This document shows positions 1-7,600 of a stretch of 22,371 nt of DNA, piece after piece (position 1 is the stretch's first letter; each line of letters starts with the position of its first letter). Both the position numbers and the translations under genes were made by a program. This DNA comes from Poindextera sp035295705 (GTDB lineage Bacteria > Pseudomonadota > Alphaproteobacteria > Caulobacterales > Caulobacteraceae): contig DATGIN010000215.1 of NCBI GenBank assembly GCA_035295705.1, forward strand, positions 1 through 22,371, written 5' to 3'. The notes beneath the pieces are model-generated. The model worked only from the letters and a program-made list of their open reading frames with translations. It had not been told where the DNA came from and did no database searches.

Positions 1-281
1 TTCATGGGCTGCTCGTACAGCCCCGGCCGCAGGCCCTCGGCATCGGCCTTTCGCCGGCAGTGGTCGAGCATGTCGCCTGAGAGGTCGCAGCCGTCGATGT
101 CCACCCCGGCGCGGGCCAACGGCAAGAGCAGGCGTCCCACCCCACAGGCAAGGTCCAGGACGGGCTGGCCGAAGCGTGTGACCGCAGCCTCGAGGTACGC
201 CAGCTGGGGCGTATCGGTGACGAACTCGGCCCAACGCTCGGCCATCAGGCCGTAGTGCCAGACGAGGGGCGTCCCGCTCAG
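1..281 (-). CDS. Class I SAM-dependent methyltransferase, N-terminal part (cut by window edge)
   Basis: Reading leftward, the frame encodes a Rossmann-type methyltransferase N-terminus. The SAM-binding motif I is LDLACGVGRLLLPLARAG, followed by the acidic motif DIDGCDLSGDML, and the frame runs off the window. The substrate cannot be told from this part. The start is unusual. The only in-frame ATG (245-243) would cut off a segment, SGTPLVWHYGL, that I remember as conserved in relatives. A CTG at 281-279 lies five bases after a near-perfect AGGAGG (292-287) and would retain that segment. I chose CTG; ATG 245 is the conservative alternative. The gene follows the 1736-residue repeat protein in the same reading frame, separated only by that gene's TAG. 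It is therefore almost certainly co-transcribed and probably translationally coupled. The family call is firm, the start is uncertain. Confidence 0.82.
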   Translation of the reverse strand, partial: MSGTPLVWHYGLMAERWAEFVTDTPQLAYLEAAVTRFGQPVLDLACGVGRLLLPLARAGVDIDGCDLSGDMLDHCRRKADAEGLRPGLYEQPM

Positions 282-286
282 CGTGA

Positions 287-292
287 CCTCCT
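287..292 (-). promoter_or_regulatory. Shine-Dalgarno of the methyltransferase overlapping the upstream stop codon
   Basis: The minus strand reads CACTAGGAGGTCACGCTG. AGGAGG is an almost complete anti-SD match, and its AG comes from the TAG stop (293-291) of the upstream gene. The spacing to the CTG at 281 is five bases, which is ideal, while the ATG at 245 is more than 40 bases away. This favours the CTG start and coupled translation. Confidence 0.6.
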
Positions 293-3200
293 AGTGATAC
301 TCGAACGTCACCTGGCCGCCGCCGCCGCCGCCGCTCTCGTCGCCCGGCGTGGTGTTGCCGGCGCCGCCGCCGCCGCCCGGCGAGTCGCCGCGAGCGCCGT
401 TGCCGCCGTCCATCCCCTCGCCGGCCGCGCCGCCGCCGGCGGCTCCGCCGTGCAGCCCCGCGGCGGGGCTCCCCGGAGTATTCGTGTCGCCCCCCAAGGC
501 CGCGCCGCCGGCGCCGCCGCGGCCGGACGGCGAGCCCCCGTAACCGCCGCCGCCGACCAGGTCCACGGCGCCGCCGGCGACGTGCCCGGTGACCTGGGAG
601 TCGCCGCCGGCCCTGCCGGGGGCGGGAGCGCCGGAGCCGACGATGGCGGCGCCCCCCTGGCCGACCGTGAAGGTGAACGTGTCGCCGGCGACCACGGGGA
701 TTGTCTTCACCGCGCGGGCGCCGCCGCCGCCTCCGGTCTGCGTCCTGACGCCGGTCGCTCCCGACCCGCCGCCGCCATCGACGGTGATGGTCACCTCGTG
801 GGCATGGAACGGGACGACCTCGGTCTGGGCCGCGCCGCTCGTATAGATATGCGTGATGGGGCCGAGGAACTGCGCCTGGTCCGCGGTCGGGCCGGCGCCG
901 GCCGCGGGCGCGGCCGACGTGGGGGGCGCCGTGGGCGCGTTGGTCGCGACCACCGGACCGGGGCCGTTTCCGCCAGCGGGCGGGCTCGCAGGCGCCGCCG
1001 GAGGGCTCGCAGAAGGGGTTTCGCTCGGCGCGCTCGTCGCGGCGAGTGGGGCCGGCGCCGCGGGAGCATTGGCCGGCGCCGGCGTCTCGGTCGGCGGGGT
1101 CGGCGGGGCGAGGGGGTTGACCGTGATCGAGACGGTCGCCGGTCGCGAGGTCCCGGCTGCGTTGGTGGCGGTGTAGCTGAAGCTGTCCGGGCCGGAGTAG
1201 CCTTCGATCGGCACGTAGTCGATCGTGGTCCCGGTTGCGGTCGCGATCCCGTGCTCGGCAGGGTCCGCGACAGCCACGCTGGAGGCGTTCCCTTTGATCG
1301 CCAGCCGGATGGTCTGGCTGCCGGCGTTCTCGCTCAGCGTCGCGCTGACCGCCGAAACAATCGGCGGCGTCGCCCGGATGGCGCGGCTGACGGTGATCGA
1401 GACCGTTGCCGGCGATGAGGCCCCGGTCGCGTTGGTCGCGGTGTAGGTGAAGCTGTCGGGGCCGACGTAGCCGCCGACAGGCGCGTAAGCGATCGTCGTC
1501 CCGTTCGCCGTCGCCACGCCGTGCCGCGGCCGCCTCGCCACCGCCACGCTTGTCGCTTCGCCCCGGATGGCGAGGTCGATCGGCTGGCTCTCCGCGTTCT
1601 GAGGCACTGTGGCGCTGACGGCGGAGACGGTCGGAGCCGGCGGGCTCACGATGATCGAGACGGTCGCCGGCGACGAGGTCCCGGTCGCGTTGGTCGCCGT
1701 GTAGCTGAAGCTGTCCTGCCCTGCGTAGCCGCCGAAGGGGGTGTAGGAGATCCTCGTTCCGTCGACCGCCGCCGCGCCGTGGCTCGGCTGGCTGCTCACG
1801 GCAACGTTGGTCGCCAGACCGGTGATGGCGAGCGGGATCGGCCGGCTCACGGCATTTTCGGGGACGGTCGCGATGACCGCCGCGACGGTCGGGGCCAGCG
1901 GCGTGACCGTGATCGAGACGGTCGCCGGCGATGACGTGCCGGTCGCGTTGGTCGCCGTGTAGGTGAAGCTGTCGACGCCCGCGTAGCCGCTCGCCGGGGC
2001 GTAGGCGATGGTGGTTCCGTCGACCGTCGCGGCGCCGTGCATCGGCTGGCTGCTCACCGCCACGCTGGCCGCCTGCCCGGCGATGGCCAGCGGCACCGGC
2101 TGGCTCCCCGCGTTCTCGGCGACCGTCGCGCTGACGGCCGCGACGGTGGGGGCGAGCGGGTTGACGGTGATCGAGACGGTGGCCGGCGCGGACGTCCCGG
2201 TCGTGTTCGTCGCTGTGTAGGTGAAGCTGTCGGGGCCGGCGTAGCCTTCGGCTGGCGTGTACGTGATCGTCGTCCGATCGGCTGTCGCCACGCCGTGGGC
2301 GGGCTGGGCGGCGATCGCGACGCTGGCCGCCTGGCCGGCGATGGCGAGCGGGACCGGCTGGGTAGGTGCGTTGCCGCCCACCGTGGCGCTGACGTCGGCG
2401 ACGGTCGGCGCCAGCGGGCTCACCAGGATCGAGACGGTCGCCGGGTCGGAGGTCCCGCCCATGTTGGTCGCGGTGTAGGTGAAGCTGTCGGGCCCTGAGT
2501 AACCCTGGTCGGGCGCGTACAGGATCGTCGTTCCCTCGGCCGTCGCCTCGCCGTGGCTGGGCTCGGCGGTGACCGAGACGCTGGCCGCCTGGCCGGCGAT
2601 GGCGAGCGGGACCGGCTGGGTAGGCGCGTTCTCGGCGAAGGTTGCGCTGACGGCCGCCACCGTCGGCGCCCTCGGGTTGACCGTGATCGACACCAGCCCC
2701 GGCGAAGACGTCCCGGTGGCGTTCGCCGCCGTGTAGGCGAAGCTGTCAAGCCCGGTGTAGCCGGCGTCCGGCGCGTAGAGGATCGCGGTTCCGCTCGCCC
2801 TGGCGACGCCGTGACGCGGCGCGCTGGTCACCGACACGCGCGTCGGCTCGCCGGTGACGGCGAGGTTGATCGGCTGGGTCGGCGCGTCCTCGGCGATGGT
2901 CGCGCTGACGTCGCCGGCGGTGGGCGCCAGCGCCCTGACCGTGATCGACGCCACGGCCGGATCCGAGGTCCCGGTCACGTTGGCGGCCGTGTAGGTGAAG
3001 CTGTCGGGACCCGAATAGCCCTCGGCCGGGGCGTAGGCGATCGTCGTTCCCTCGACCGTCGCGGTTCCGTGGCTGGGCGGTGTCGCGACCGCGACGCTGG
3101 TCGCCTCGCCGCGGATGGCGAGGCTGACAGGTTGGGCGGCGCTGTTTTCGCTGACCGTGGCGTTGACCGCCATCGCGGCCGGGGCCAACGGGTTCACCGT

Positions 3201-5501
3201 GACCGACACGGTCGCCTGTTGCGAGGCGCCGGTCTCGTTGGCGGCGGCGTAGCCGAAGCTGTCCGGACCGGCGTATCCCCTGTCCGGCGCGTAGACGATC
3301 GTGGTTCCGAGCACCCTCGCGGCGCCGTGGCTTGGGGCCCTGGTTATGGCGATGCGGTCGGCCGCGCCGGCGACCGCCAGGGGGATCGGCTGGCTGTCCG
3401 TGTTCTCGAGGACCGTGGCGCTGACGTCGGCGACGCTTGGCGCGAGCGGGCGGACCAGGATGGAGACGCTCGCCGGCGACGAGGTCCCCGTACCGTTGCT
3501 CGCCGTGTACGTGAAGGTGTCGGGGCCTGAGTAGCCGGCCGCGGGGGCGTAGCTGATCGTCTGGCCGCTCACGATCGCGGCGCCGTGGGCCGGGGGATCG
3601 GCCACCGCGACGCTGGCGACTTCGCCGGTAAGCAGCAGCGGTATCTGTTGGCTGGGCGAGTTCTCGTCAAGGACCGTGCGCACCGGCGCGACGGTCGGGG
3701 CCAGCGGGTTCACCATGATCGCCACGGCCGCCGGCGACGACGTCCGCGTCAGGTTGCTCGCCGTGTAGGCGAAGCTGTCGGGGCCAAAATAGCCCCTGGC
3801 CGGCGTATAGAGGATCCTCGTTCCATCCGCCCTCGCGGTCCCGTGGGTCGGCGCGATGGCGACGCTTACGCCGGTGGCCTGGCCGGTGATGCCGAGCCCG
3901 ATGGACTGGGCCGCCGCGTTTTCGAGGACGGCCGCGCTGACGTCGGCGACGGCCGGGGCGACGGGATTGACCGTGACCGACACCATCGCCGGGGACGACG
4001 TCCCTGTCTGGTTCGCCGCCGTGTAGGTGAAGCTGTCGGCGCCGACGTAGCCCGGCTCCGGCGCGTAGGCGATCGTCGTTCCGGTCGCCGTTGCGGTCCC
4101 GTGCGCGGGCGCGCGGACCACGCCCACACTGACCGCCTCGCCGCTGACGGCAAGCGGGATCGGCCGGCTGGGCGTGTTCTCGTCGATCGTGGCGGCGACG
4201 GCTTCGACCGTCGGCGCGAGCGGGTTCACGGTGATCGAGACGGTGGCCGGCGCCGAGGTGCCCGAAGTGTTGGTCGCCGTGTAGGCGAAACTGTCGGGCC
4301 CGTGGTAGCCGCGCTCCGGCGCGTAAGCGATCGTGGCGCCCTTGATGATGAGGGTCCCATGGGCGGGCTGGCCAACCACGGACACCATCGCCGCATCGCC
4401 ATCGATGGCCAGCGGGATCGGCTGCGCGCGCGCGTTCTCGGCGATGCTCGCCGTGACCGGCTGCGCCGCCGGGGCGCCGGGCGCCGTCGGAGCCGTCGCG
4501 CGGGCTGGCGGGGCCGGGGCGGGCGCCGAGGGGGCGGCAAACGCTGCGGCGGGCGGGGCCGAGGGCGCGGCATTGGCCGCGATGCTAGGCTCGGACGGGG
4601 CCGTGGCTGCGCCGGCCGCGGCGGATGGGGCCGCAACGGCGGCCGCAGTCACGGCCGCGGCGCGGGCCGCGGGATGCGCCGCGAGCCACCTTTGCGCCGC
4701 ACCGTCGCCGTCGGCGGCGGCCTTGGCGTAGAGAGCGCGGGCGCGATCGGGGTCCTGCGGGACCCCCCAGCCCAGCTCGGTCATGCGCGCGAGGTTGTTC
4801 TCGGCCGCCGCGTTCCCCTGCGCCGCCGCACGGCCGAACCAGTCGGCGGCCTGGGCGAAGTCCTGCGGGACGCCGAAGCCCTGCATGTAGAGGATTCCGA
4901 TGTCGTTCTCCGCTGCAGCGTCGCCCTGGGCCGCCGCGTTGTGCAGGAACACCATCGCTTGCTGATAGTCTTGCTCGACGCCTTCGCCTTTGAAGTAGAG
5001 GCTGCCGATCTCTTCTTCAGCCGCCGCCGAACCCTGCGCTGCAGCCTGTTGATACCACTTCATGGCCTGAGCGTAGTCTTGCCCGACGCCCCAGCCATGC
5101 TTGTAGAGGAGGCCAATGTTGTATTGAGCCGCGGCGTCACCCTCCGACGCCGCCTTGCGAAACCAGGTCATGGCCTGGCCGTAGTCCTTCCGGACGCCCA
5201 GGCCACGCTCGTACAGAAGGCCGATGTTCGTCCTCGCCTCGGAGTCGCCCTGCTGCGCGGCGACGGTCCACCACCGCAAAGCCCCGGCGTAGTCCTGCTT
5301 GGCGAACGCCTCCTGAGCCTGCTGCTCAGGTTCCTGGCCGGTCCCGATCGGCGTGTCGCGGGTCAGGCGGTCGCGGGCGAGCGCAGGCGCCGCGATCATG
5401 GCCGAGAGGACTACGATGGCCAGGATCTTGTGCAGCAGCGTCGTCCCCCCGCAGCGACGGCATACTGTTGCGCGGTGAGCCGGCGCAGCGCAACATGACA
5501 C
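291..5501 (-). CDS. Large exported protein: Sel1 repeats, 13 Ig/cadherin-like repeats, glycine-rich C-terminus
   Basis: The product is 1736 residues from a GTG start. Residues about 22-42 form a signal peptide (LLHKILAIVV core, then APALA before the likely cleavage). Residues about 58-275 hold six or so Sel1-like repeats (for example NIGLLYKHGWGVGQDYAQAM). Residues 278-345 are an Ala/Pro linker. Residues about 345-1463 are 13 tandem domains of about 86 residues, each with the pattern ENxxSQPIPLAI..., HGTA, YAPxxGYxGPDSFTYTATN and PATVSITVNP, resembling Ig-like/cadherin-like (Big_9 type) surface repeats. A Pro/Ala linker follows, then a glycine-rich domain (about 1539-1736) resembling those of surface and phage-tail proteins. 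It is probably an extracellular or envelope scaffold or adhesin; no RTX, LPXTG or autotransporter module is visible. A CTG at 5438 or 5435 would give a more normal signal peptide and leave room for a promoter. The methyltransferase follows directly. Confidence 0.88.
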   Translation of the reverse strand: MSCCAAPAHRATVCRRCGGTTLLHKILAIVVLSAMIAAPALARDRLTRDTPIGTGQEPEQQAQEAFAKQDYAGALRWWTVAAQQGDSEARTNIGLLYERGLGVRKDYGQAMTWFRKAASEGDAAAQYNIGLLYKHGWGVGQDYAQAMKWYQQAAAQGSAAAEEEIGSLYFKGEGVEQDYQQAMVFLHNAAAQGDAAAENDIGILYMQGFGVPQDFAQAADWFGRAAAQGNAAAENNLARMTELGWGVPQDPDRARALYAKAAADGDGAAQRWLAAHPAARAAAVTAAAVAAPSAAAGAATAPSEPSIAANAAPSAPPAAAFAAPSAPAPAPPARATAPTAPGAPAAQPVTASIAENARAQPIPLAIDGDAAMVSVVGQPAHGTLIIKGATIAYAPERGYHGPDSFAYTATNTSGTSAPATVSITVNPLAPTVEAVAATIDENTPSRPIPLAVSGEAVSVGVVRAPAHGTATATGTTIAYAPEPGYVGADSFTYTAANQTGTSSPAMVSVTVNPVAPAVADVSAAVLENAAAQSIGLGITGQATGVSVAIAPTHGTARADGTRILYTPARGYFGPDSFAYTASNLTRTSSPAAVAIMVNPLAPTVAPVRTVLDENSPSQQIPLLLTGEVASVAVADPPAHGAAIVSGQTISYAPAAGYSGPDTFTYTASNGTGTSSPASVSILVRPLAPSVADVSATVLENTDSQPIPLAVAGAADRIAITRAPSHGAARVLGTTIVYAPDRGYAGPDSFGYAAANETGASQQATVSVTVNPLAPAAMAVNATVSENSAAQPVSLAIRGEATSVAVATPPSHGTATVEGTTIAYAPAEGYSGPDSFTYTAANVTGTSDPAVASITVRALAPTAGDVSATIAEDAPTQPINLAVTGEPTRVSVTSAPRHGVARASGTAILYAPDAGYTGLDSFAYTAANATGTSSPGLVSITVNPRAPTVAAVSATFAENAPTQPVPLAIAGQAASVSVTAEPSHGEATAEGTTILYAPDQGYSGPDSFTYTATNMGGTSDPATVSILVSPLAPTVADVSATVGGNAPTQPVPLAIAGQAASVAIAAQPAHGVATADRTTITYTPAEGYAGPDSFTYTATNTTGTSAPATVSITVNPLAPTVAAVSATVAENAGSQPVPLAIAGQAASVAVSSQPMHGAATVDGTTIAYAPASGYAGVDSFTYTATNATGTSSPATVSITVTPLAPTVAAVIATVPENAVSRPIPLAITGLATNVAVSSQPSHGAAAVDGTRISYTPFGGYAGQDSFSYTATNATGTSSPATVSIIVSPPAPTVSAVSATVPQNAESQPIDLAIRGEATSVAVARRPRHGVATANGTTIAYAPVGGYVGPDSFTYTATNATGASSPATVSITVSRAIRATPPIVSAVSATLSENAGSQTIRLAIKGNASSVAVADPAEHGIATATGTTIDYVPIEGYSGPDSFSYTATNAAGTSRPATVSITVNPLAPPTPPTETPAPANAPAAPAPLAATSAPSETPSASPPAAPASPPAGGNGPGPVVATNAPTAPPTSAAPAAGAGPTADQAQFLGPITHIYTSGAAQTEVVPFHAHEVTITVDGGGGSGATGVRTQTGGGGGARAVKTIPVVAGDTFTFTVGQGGAAIVGSGAPAPGRAGGDSQVTGHVAGGAVDLVGGGGYGGSPSGRGGAGGAALGGDTNTPGSPAAGLHGGAAGGGAAGEGMDGGNGARGDSPGGGGGAGNTTPGDESGGGGGGQVTFEYH
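1113..4469 (-). repeat. 13 tandem copies of a ~258-bp coding repeat (Ig/cadherin-like domains)
   Basis: The period is 258 bases (86 codons). The repeats have drifted, but neighbours stay close: a stretch of about 45 bases starting at 2320 recurs almost unchanged at 2578, exactly 258 bases later. Both encode QPVPLAIAGQAASV, which also occurs in the next copy (10th from the N-terminus). Copies 8-10 therefore look like the most recently duplicated part. The 12th copy has a small insertion (SRAIRATPP) at its boundary. Confidence 0.88.
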
Positions 5502-5523
5502 TGTTACGCAACCTGGGGCCGAT
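5439..5523. promoter_or_regulatory. Divergent promoter region with inverted repeat GTTGCGC-N14-GCGCAAC
   Basis: Between the giant repeat gene (minus) and the Sel1 gene at 5524 (plus) only 22 bases are free if the GTG at 5501 is the start, or about 85 if translation begins at the CTG near 5438. Within it lies a perfect 7-base inverted repeat, GTTGCGC (5467-5473) and GCGCAAC (5488-5494), with a further half-like ACGCAAC at 5506-5512. This could be an operator for both genes. No clear -35/-10 pair was recognised. Confidence 0.35.
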
Positions 5524-6087
5524 ATGAACCGAGTTGCACGCGCCGGGCTGGCGATCGCCCTGGCCGGGTTGGCGGCCTCTGCCGCGAACGCCCAGACGCC
5601 GAGCGACGCGAATGCCCGTGGCGACAGCTTCGTGGCCGCGAACGACTATGGCCAGGCGCTGGCCTGGTACCGTTACAGCGCCGCGCGCGGGAATGCCCCG
5701 GCGCAGGTGGAGGTTGCGTACTTCTACCAACACGGTCTTGGCGGGCCGCAGGACTACGGCGAGGCCGTGCATTGGTACCGGCTGGCCGCCGACCAGGGCA
5801 ATCCGATCGCGCAAAACCAGCTGGGCTACATGTTCGAGCACGGGCTGGGCGTTGGTCAGGACTATGACGCCGCGGCGCGGTGGTTCGCGCTTGCGGCCGC
5901 GCAAGGCTGGCCCGCGGCGCAGCACAACCTGGCCTGGATGGCTTCGCAAGGGCGATGCCCTACCGCCCTTCTGCTCGAGGCGCGCGGTTGGATGATCGAC
6001 GCCAAGACTGCCCGGAATGAAGGGGATCGGCCTTTCGCGACCGCGGCGCGCGCAAGTCTGAGCTTGCGGGGCCGCCTGCGTCCCTGA
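5524..6087 (+). CDS. Secreted Sel1-like repeat protein (module copy 1)
   Basis: The product is 187 residues with a signal peptide at about 1-23 (RVARAGLAIALAGLAASAANA, cleaved before QTPSD). Residues about 33-140 contain three Sel1-type helical repeats, recognisable by YFYQHGLGGPQDYGEAVHWY and YMFEHGLGVGQDYDAAARWF. A conserved tail, RCPTALLLEARGWMID, follows. It has no enzyme motif, and Sel1 solenoids usually hold protein complexes together, here presumably in the periplasm. It is a clear paralogue of the gene at 7601, sharing AANDYGxALxWYRYS and LLEARGWxID. A secreted TPR gene starts 35 bases downstream, as in the second copy, so the two probably form an operon. The ATG is preceded by only a weak GGGG-type ribosome site. 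Confidence 0.88.
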   Translation: MNRVARAGLAIALAGLAASAANAQTPSDANARGDSFVAANDYGQALAWYRYSAARGNAPAQVEVAYFYQHGLGGPQDYGEAVHWYRLAADQGNPIAQNQLGYMFEHGLGVGQDYDAAARWFALAAAQGWPAAQHNLAWMASQGRCPTALLLEARGWMIDAKTARNEGDRPFATAARASLSLRGRLRP

Positions 6088-6122
6088 GCGCTTCGAGCGG
6101 GACTGCGCCGAGCGGGCGGGGC

Positions 6123-6965
6123 ATGCGCTGGCCCGCGGATGGACGATGCGTGGGCGCAGCGATCGCTCTGATCGCAGCGCTGCAGGCGGCGCCGGCGACG
6201 GCCGCCCCAAACGACGCCGCGTGGAACCGCTGTCTGAGCTCCGAGGCCCAGGCCGCCATCACCGGCTGCACCGCGGTCATCGGACGCGCCAAGGCGCCGG
6301 ACGATCTGGCGGCCGCGTACAACAGCCGCGGCATCGCCTATAGCGCCAGGAAGCAGTTCGATGAGGCGATCCGCGATTTCAGCCGCGCGATCGAGCTCAG
6401 GCCGACGCAAGCTGAGATCTACTTCAACCGGGGCGTCGCCTTCGAGGGCAGAAGCCAGGACGACCGCGCGCTCGGCGACTTCGACCGGGCGCTGGCGTTG
6501 AAGCCCACCGACGCCGACGCGCTGGTCCGGCGCGCCGGAATCTACCGCCGACGCGGCCTCTTGGATCGCGCGATCGCGGACGACACCGACGCCCTTGCGA
6601 TCAACACCAGCGACGCCGACGCCTATCTCGACCGCAGCGCAGCGTTCGCCGCCAAGGGACTCGACCAGCTGGCCGCCGATGACGCCACGCAGGCGATCTT
6701 CCTAAGGCCGGATCTGGTCGAAGCGTATCTCGCCCGCTCAGCGGCGTACGCCCACGCCGGCCGCTACGACCAGGCGATCGCCGACGCCACCCAGGCCATC
6801 ACGCTCGATCCGGAGGCGGCGGCCGCTTACGCAGCCAGGGGTGCGGCCTATGAAGCCAAGGGCCTCCGCGACCAGGCGATCGCCGACTATCGCGCGGCGC
6901 TCAAGCTTGATCGGCAGTTGCCGGCAGCGATCGAAGGCCTGGGCCGACTCCGAGCCGGCCCTTAG
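6123..6965 (+). CDS. Secreted TPR protein (module copy 1)
   Basis: The product is 280 residues. An Arg-containing n-region and hydrophobic core (GAAIALIAALQAAPATAA) form a signal peptide of about 27 residues. The mature protein starts with WNRCLSSEAQAAITGCTAVI, whose two cysteines are also present in the paralogue at 8260 and could form a disulfide. Six TPR units follow, with typical AYxxRGxAY and DQAIADxxxAI signatures, for example YNSRGIAYSARKQFDEAIRD. The role is probably periplasmic protein-protein interaction; no catalytic motif is visible. It lies 35 bases after the Sel1 gene and shares most of its repeat order with the protein at 8260, which has two more TPRs. Confidence 0.88.
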   Translation: MRWPADGRCVGAAIALIAALQAAPATAAPNDAAWNRCLSSEAQAAITGCTAVIGRAKAPDDLAAAYNSRGIAYSARKQFDEAIRDFSRAIELRPTQAEIYFNRGVAFEGRSQDDRALGDFDRALALKPTDADALVRRAGIYRRRGLLDRAIADDTDALAINTSDADAYLDRSAAFAAKGLDQLAADDATQAIFLRPDLVEAYLARSAAYAHAGRYDQAIADATQAITLDPEAAAAYAARGAAYEAKGLRDQAIADYRAALKLDRQLPAAIEGLGRLRAGP

Positions 6966-6993
6966 TCGATGATCTGGCGCTCGTCGGCGCGGG

Positions 6994-7014
6994 GAGCGCG
7001 GCGACCCGCCGCTC
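6994..7014 (+). terminator. Possible hairpin after the secreted TPR gene
   Basis: GCGGCG-ACC-CGCCGC (6998-7012) is a perfect 6-base stem, extendable with a two-base bulge to the flanking GAG/CTC. It lies about 30 bases after the stop at 6965. No T-tract follows, so termination is only a possibility. Confidence 0.25.
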
Positions 7015-7072
7015 GACTCGCGCGCGTGCGCTCGGCTAAGCAGTGCCGCCGATGTCTGGGGAGGAAGACGCC

Positions 7073-7519
7073 ATGGCGCGCTGGTTTTCGTTCCTGCTCG
7101 TGGGGCTCGCGGCGGCTGTCGTGGTCGGTGTGACGTCCGTGAGCGCTCAGCCGCCCGCCGCAGCGCCGGCCGTCTGCAAGTGCCACGGCTACGACGGACA
7201 GGGCGGTCCCTGCTACGCCGGGCTGGGCGGACCGGCGTACGCTGGGCCGGGCGGTCCGGCGTACCGGGGCGTTGGCGGGCCTTGCTACGACGGTCCTGGG
7301 GGGCCGATGTACAACGGTCCGGGCGGCCCTCAGTACGACGGACCCGGCGGCCCCATGTACGACGGGCCGGGCGGGCCCGCGTACCGCGGCGCCGGCGGTC
7401 CGGCGTATGACGGGCCGGGAGGCCCGTGTTTCAGCGGGCTGGGCGGCCCCTGTTACAACGGCCCAGGCGGCACCGGGGAGGGCTGTCTCAGCGTTTGTCC
7501 GCCGCGACCGAGCAGCTAA
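7073..7519 (+). CDS. Secreted GGPxYxGP octapeptide-repeat protein
   Basis: The product is 148 residues. The ATG at 7073 is chosen because GGGGAGGAAG (7058-7067) sits five bases upstream; in-frame GTG 7043 and ATG 7052 lie before that site. Residues 1-25 are a signal peptide (FSFLLVGLAAAVVVGV core, cleaved after VSA). Residues 44-131 are exactly 11 copies of an octapeptide GGPxYxGP, with x being C, A, M or Q at position 4, Tyr (once Phe) at position 5, and D, N, A, R or S at position 6. Cysteines flank the array (CKC at 35-37; C138 and C142) and also occur at repeat position 4 (47, 71, 119, 127). I do not recognise a characterised family. The composition suggests an extended structural or metal-binding envelope protein, possibly cross-linked through Tyr or Cys. 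It lies between the two copies of the Sel1/TPR module. Confidence 0.8.
   Translation: MARWFSFLLVGLAAAVVVGVTSVSAQPPAAAPAVCKCHGYDGQGGPCYAGLGGPAYAGPGGPAYRGVGGPCYDGPGGPMYNGPGGPQYDGPGGPMYDGPGGPAYRGAGGPAYDGPGGPCFSGLGGPCYNGPGGTGEGCLSVCPPRPSS
7202..7465 (+). repeat. 11 x 24-bp tandem repeat encoding GGPxYxGP
   Basis: Each unit begins GGCGGNCC or a close variant, with TAC/TAT for Tyr at the fifth codon. The length is exactly 264 bases with no frame slippage. Third positions vary, so the array is old enough to have drifted while the peptide pattern was kept. Confidence 0.85.
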
Positions 7520-7600
7520 GCTAAGCCCTAGGTCTATGCCGACGGGGTTGCCGACGGCGCCGCCGCGGCGCAACATGCCTTGCCGATGGAGGGGCCCCTG

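Noticed and set aside
1113..4469. Tandem repeats considered as a CRISPR or satellite array
   Set aside because: The 258-base period is coding and in frame, with folded-domain patterns.
255..5498. Long plus-strand open frames opposite the giant repeat gene (for example 255-1418, 2553-3530, 3585-5498)
   Set aside because: They are Arg/Gly/Asp-rich shadows of a 70% GC repeat gene, carry its 86-codon periodicity in nonsense form, and resemble no family. The minus strand has the signal peptide and domains.
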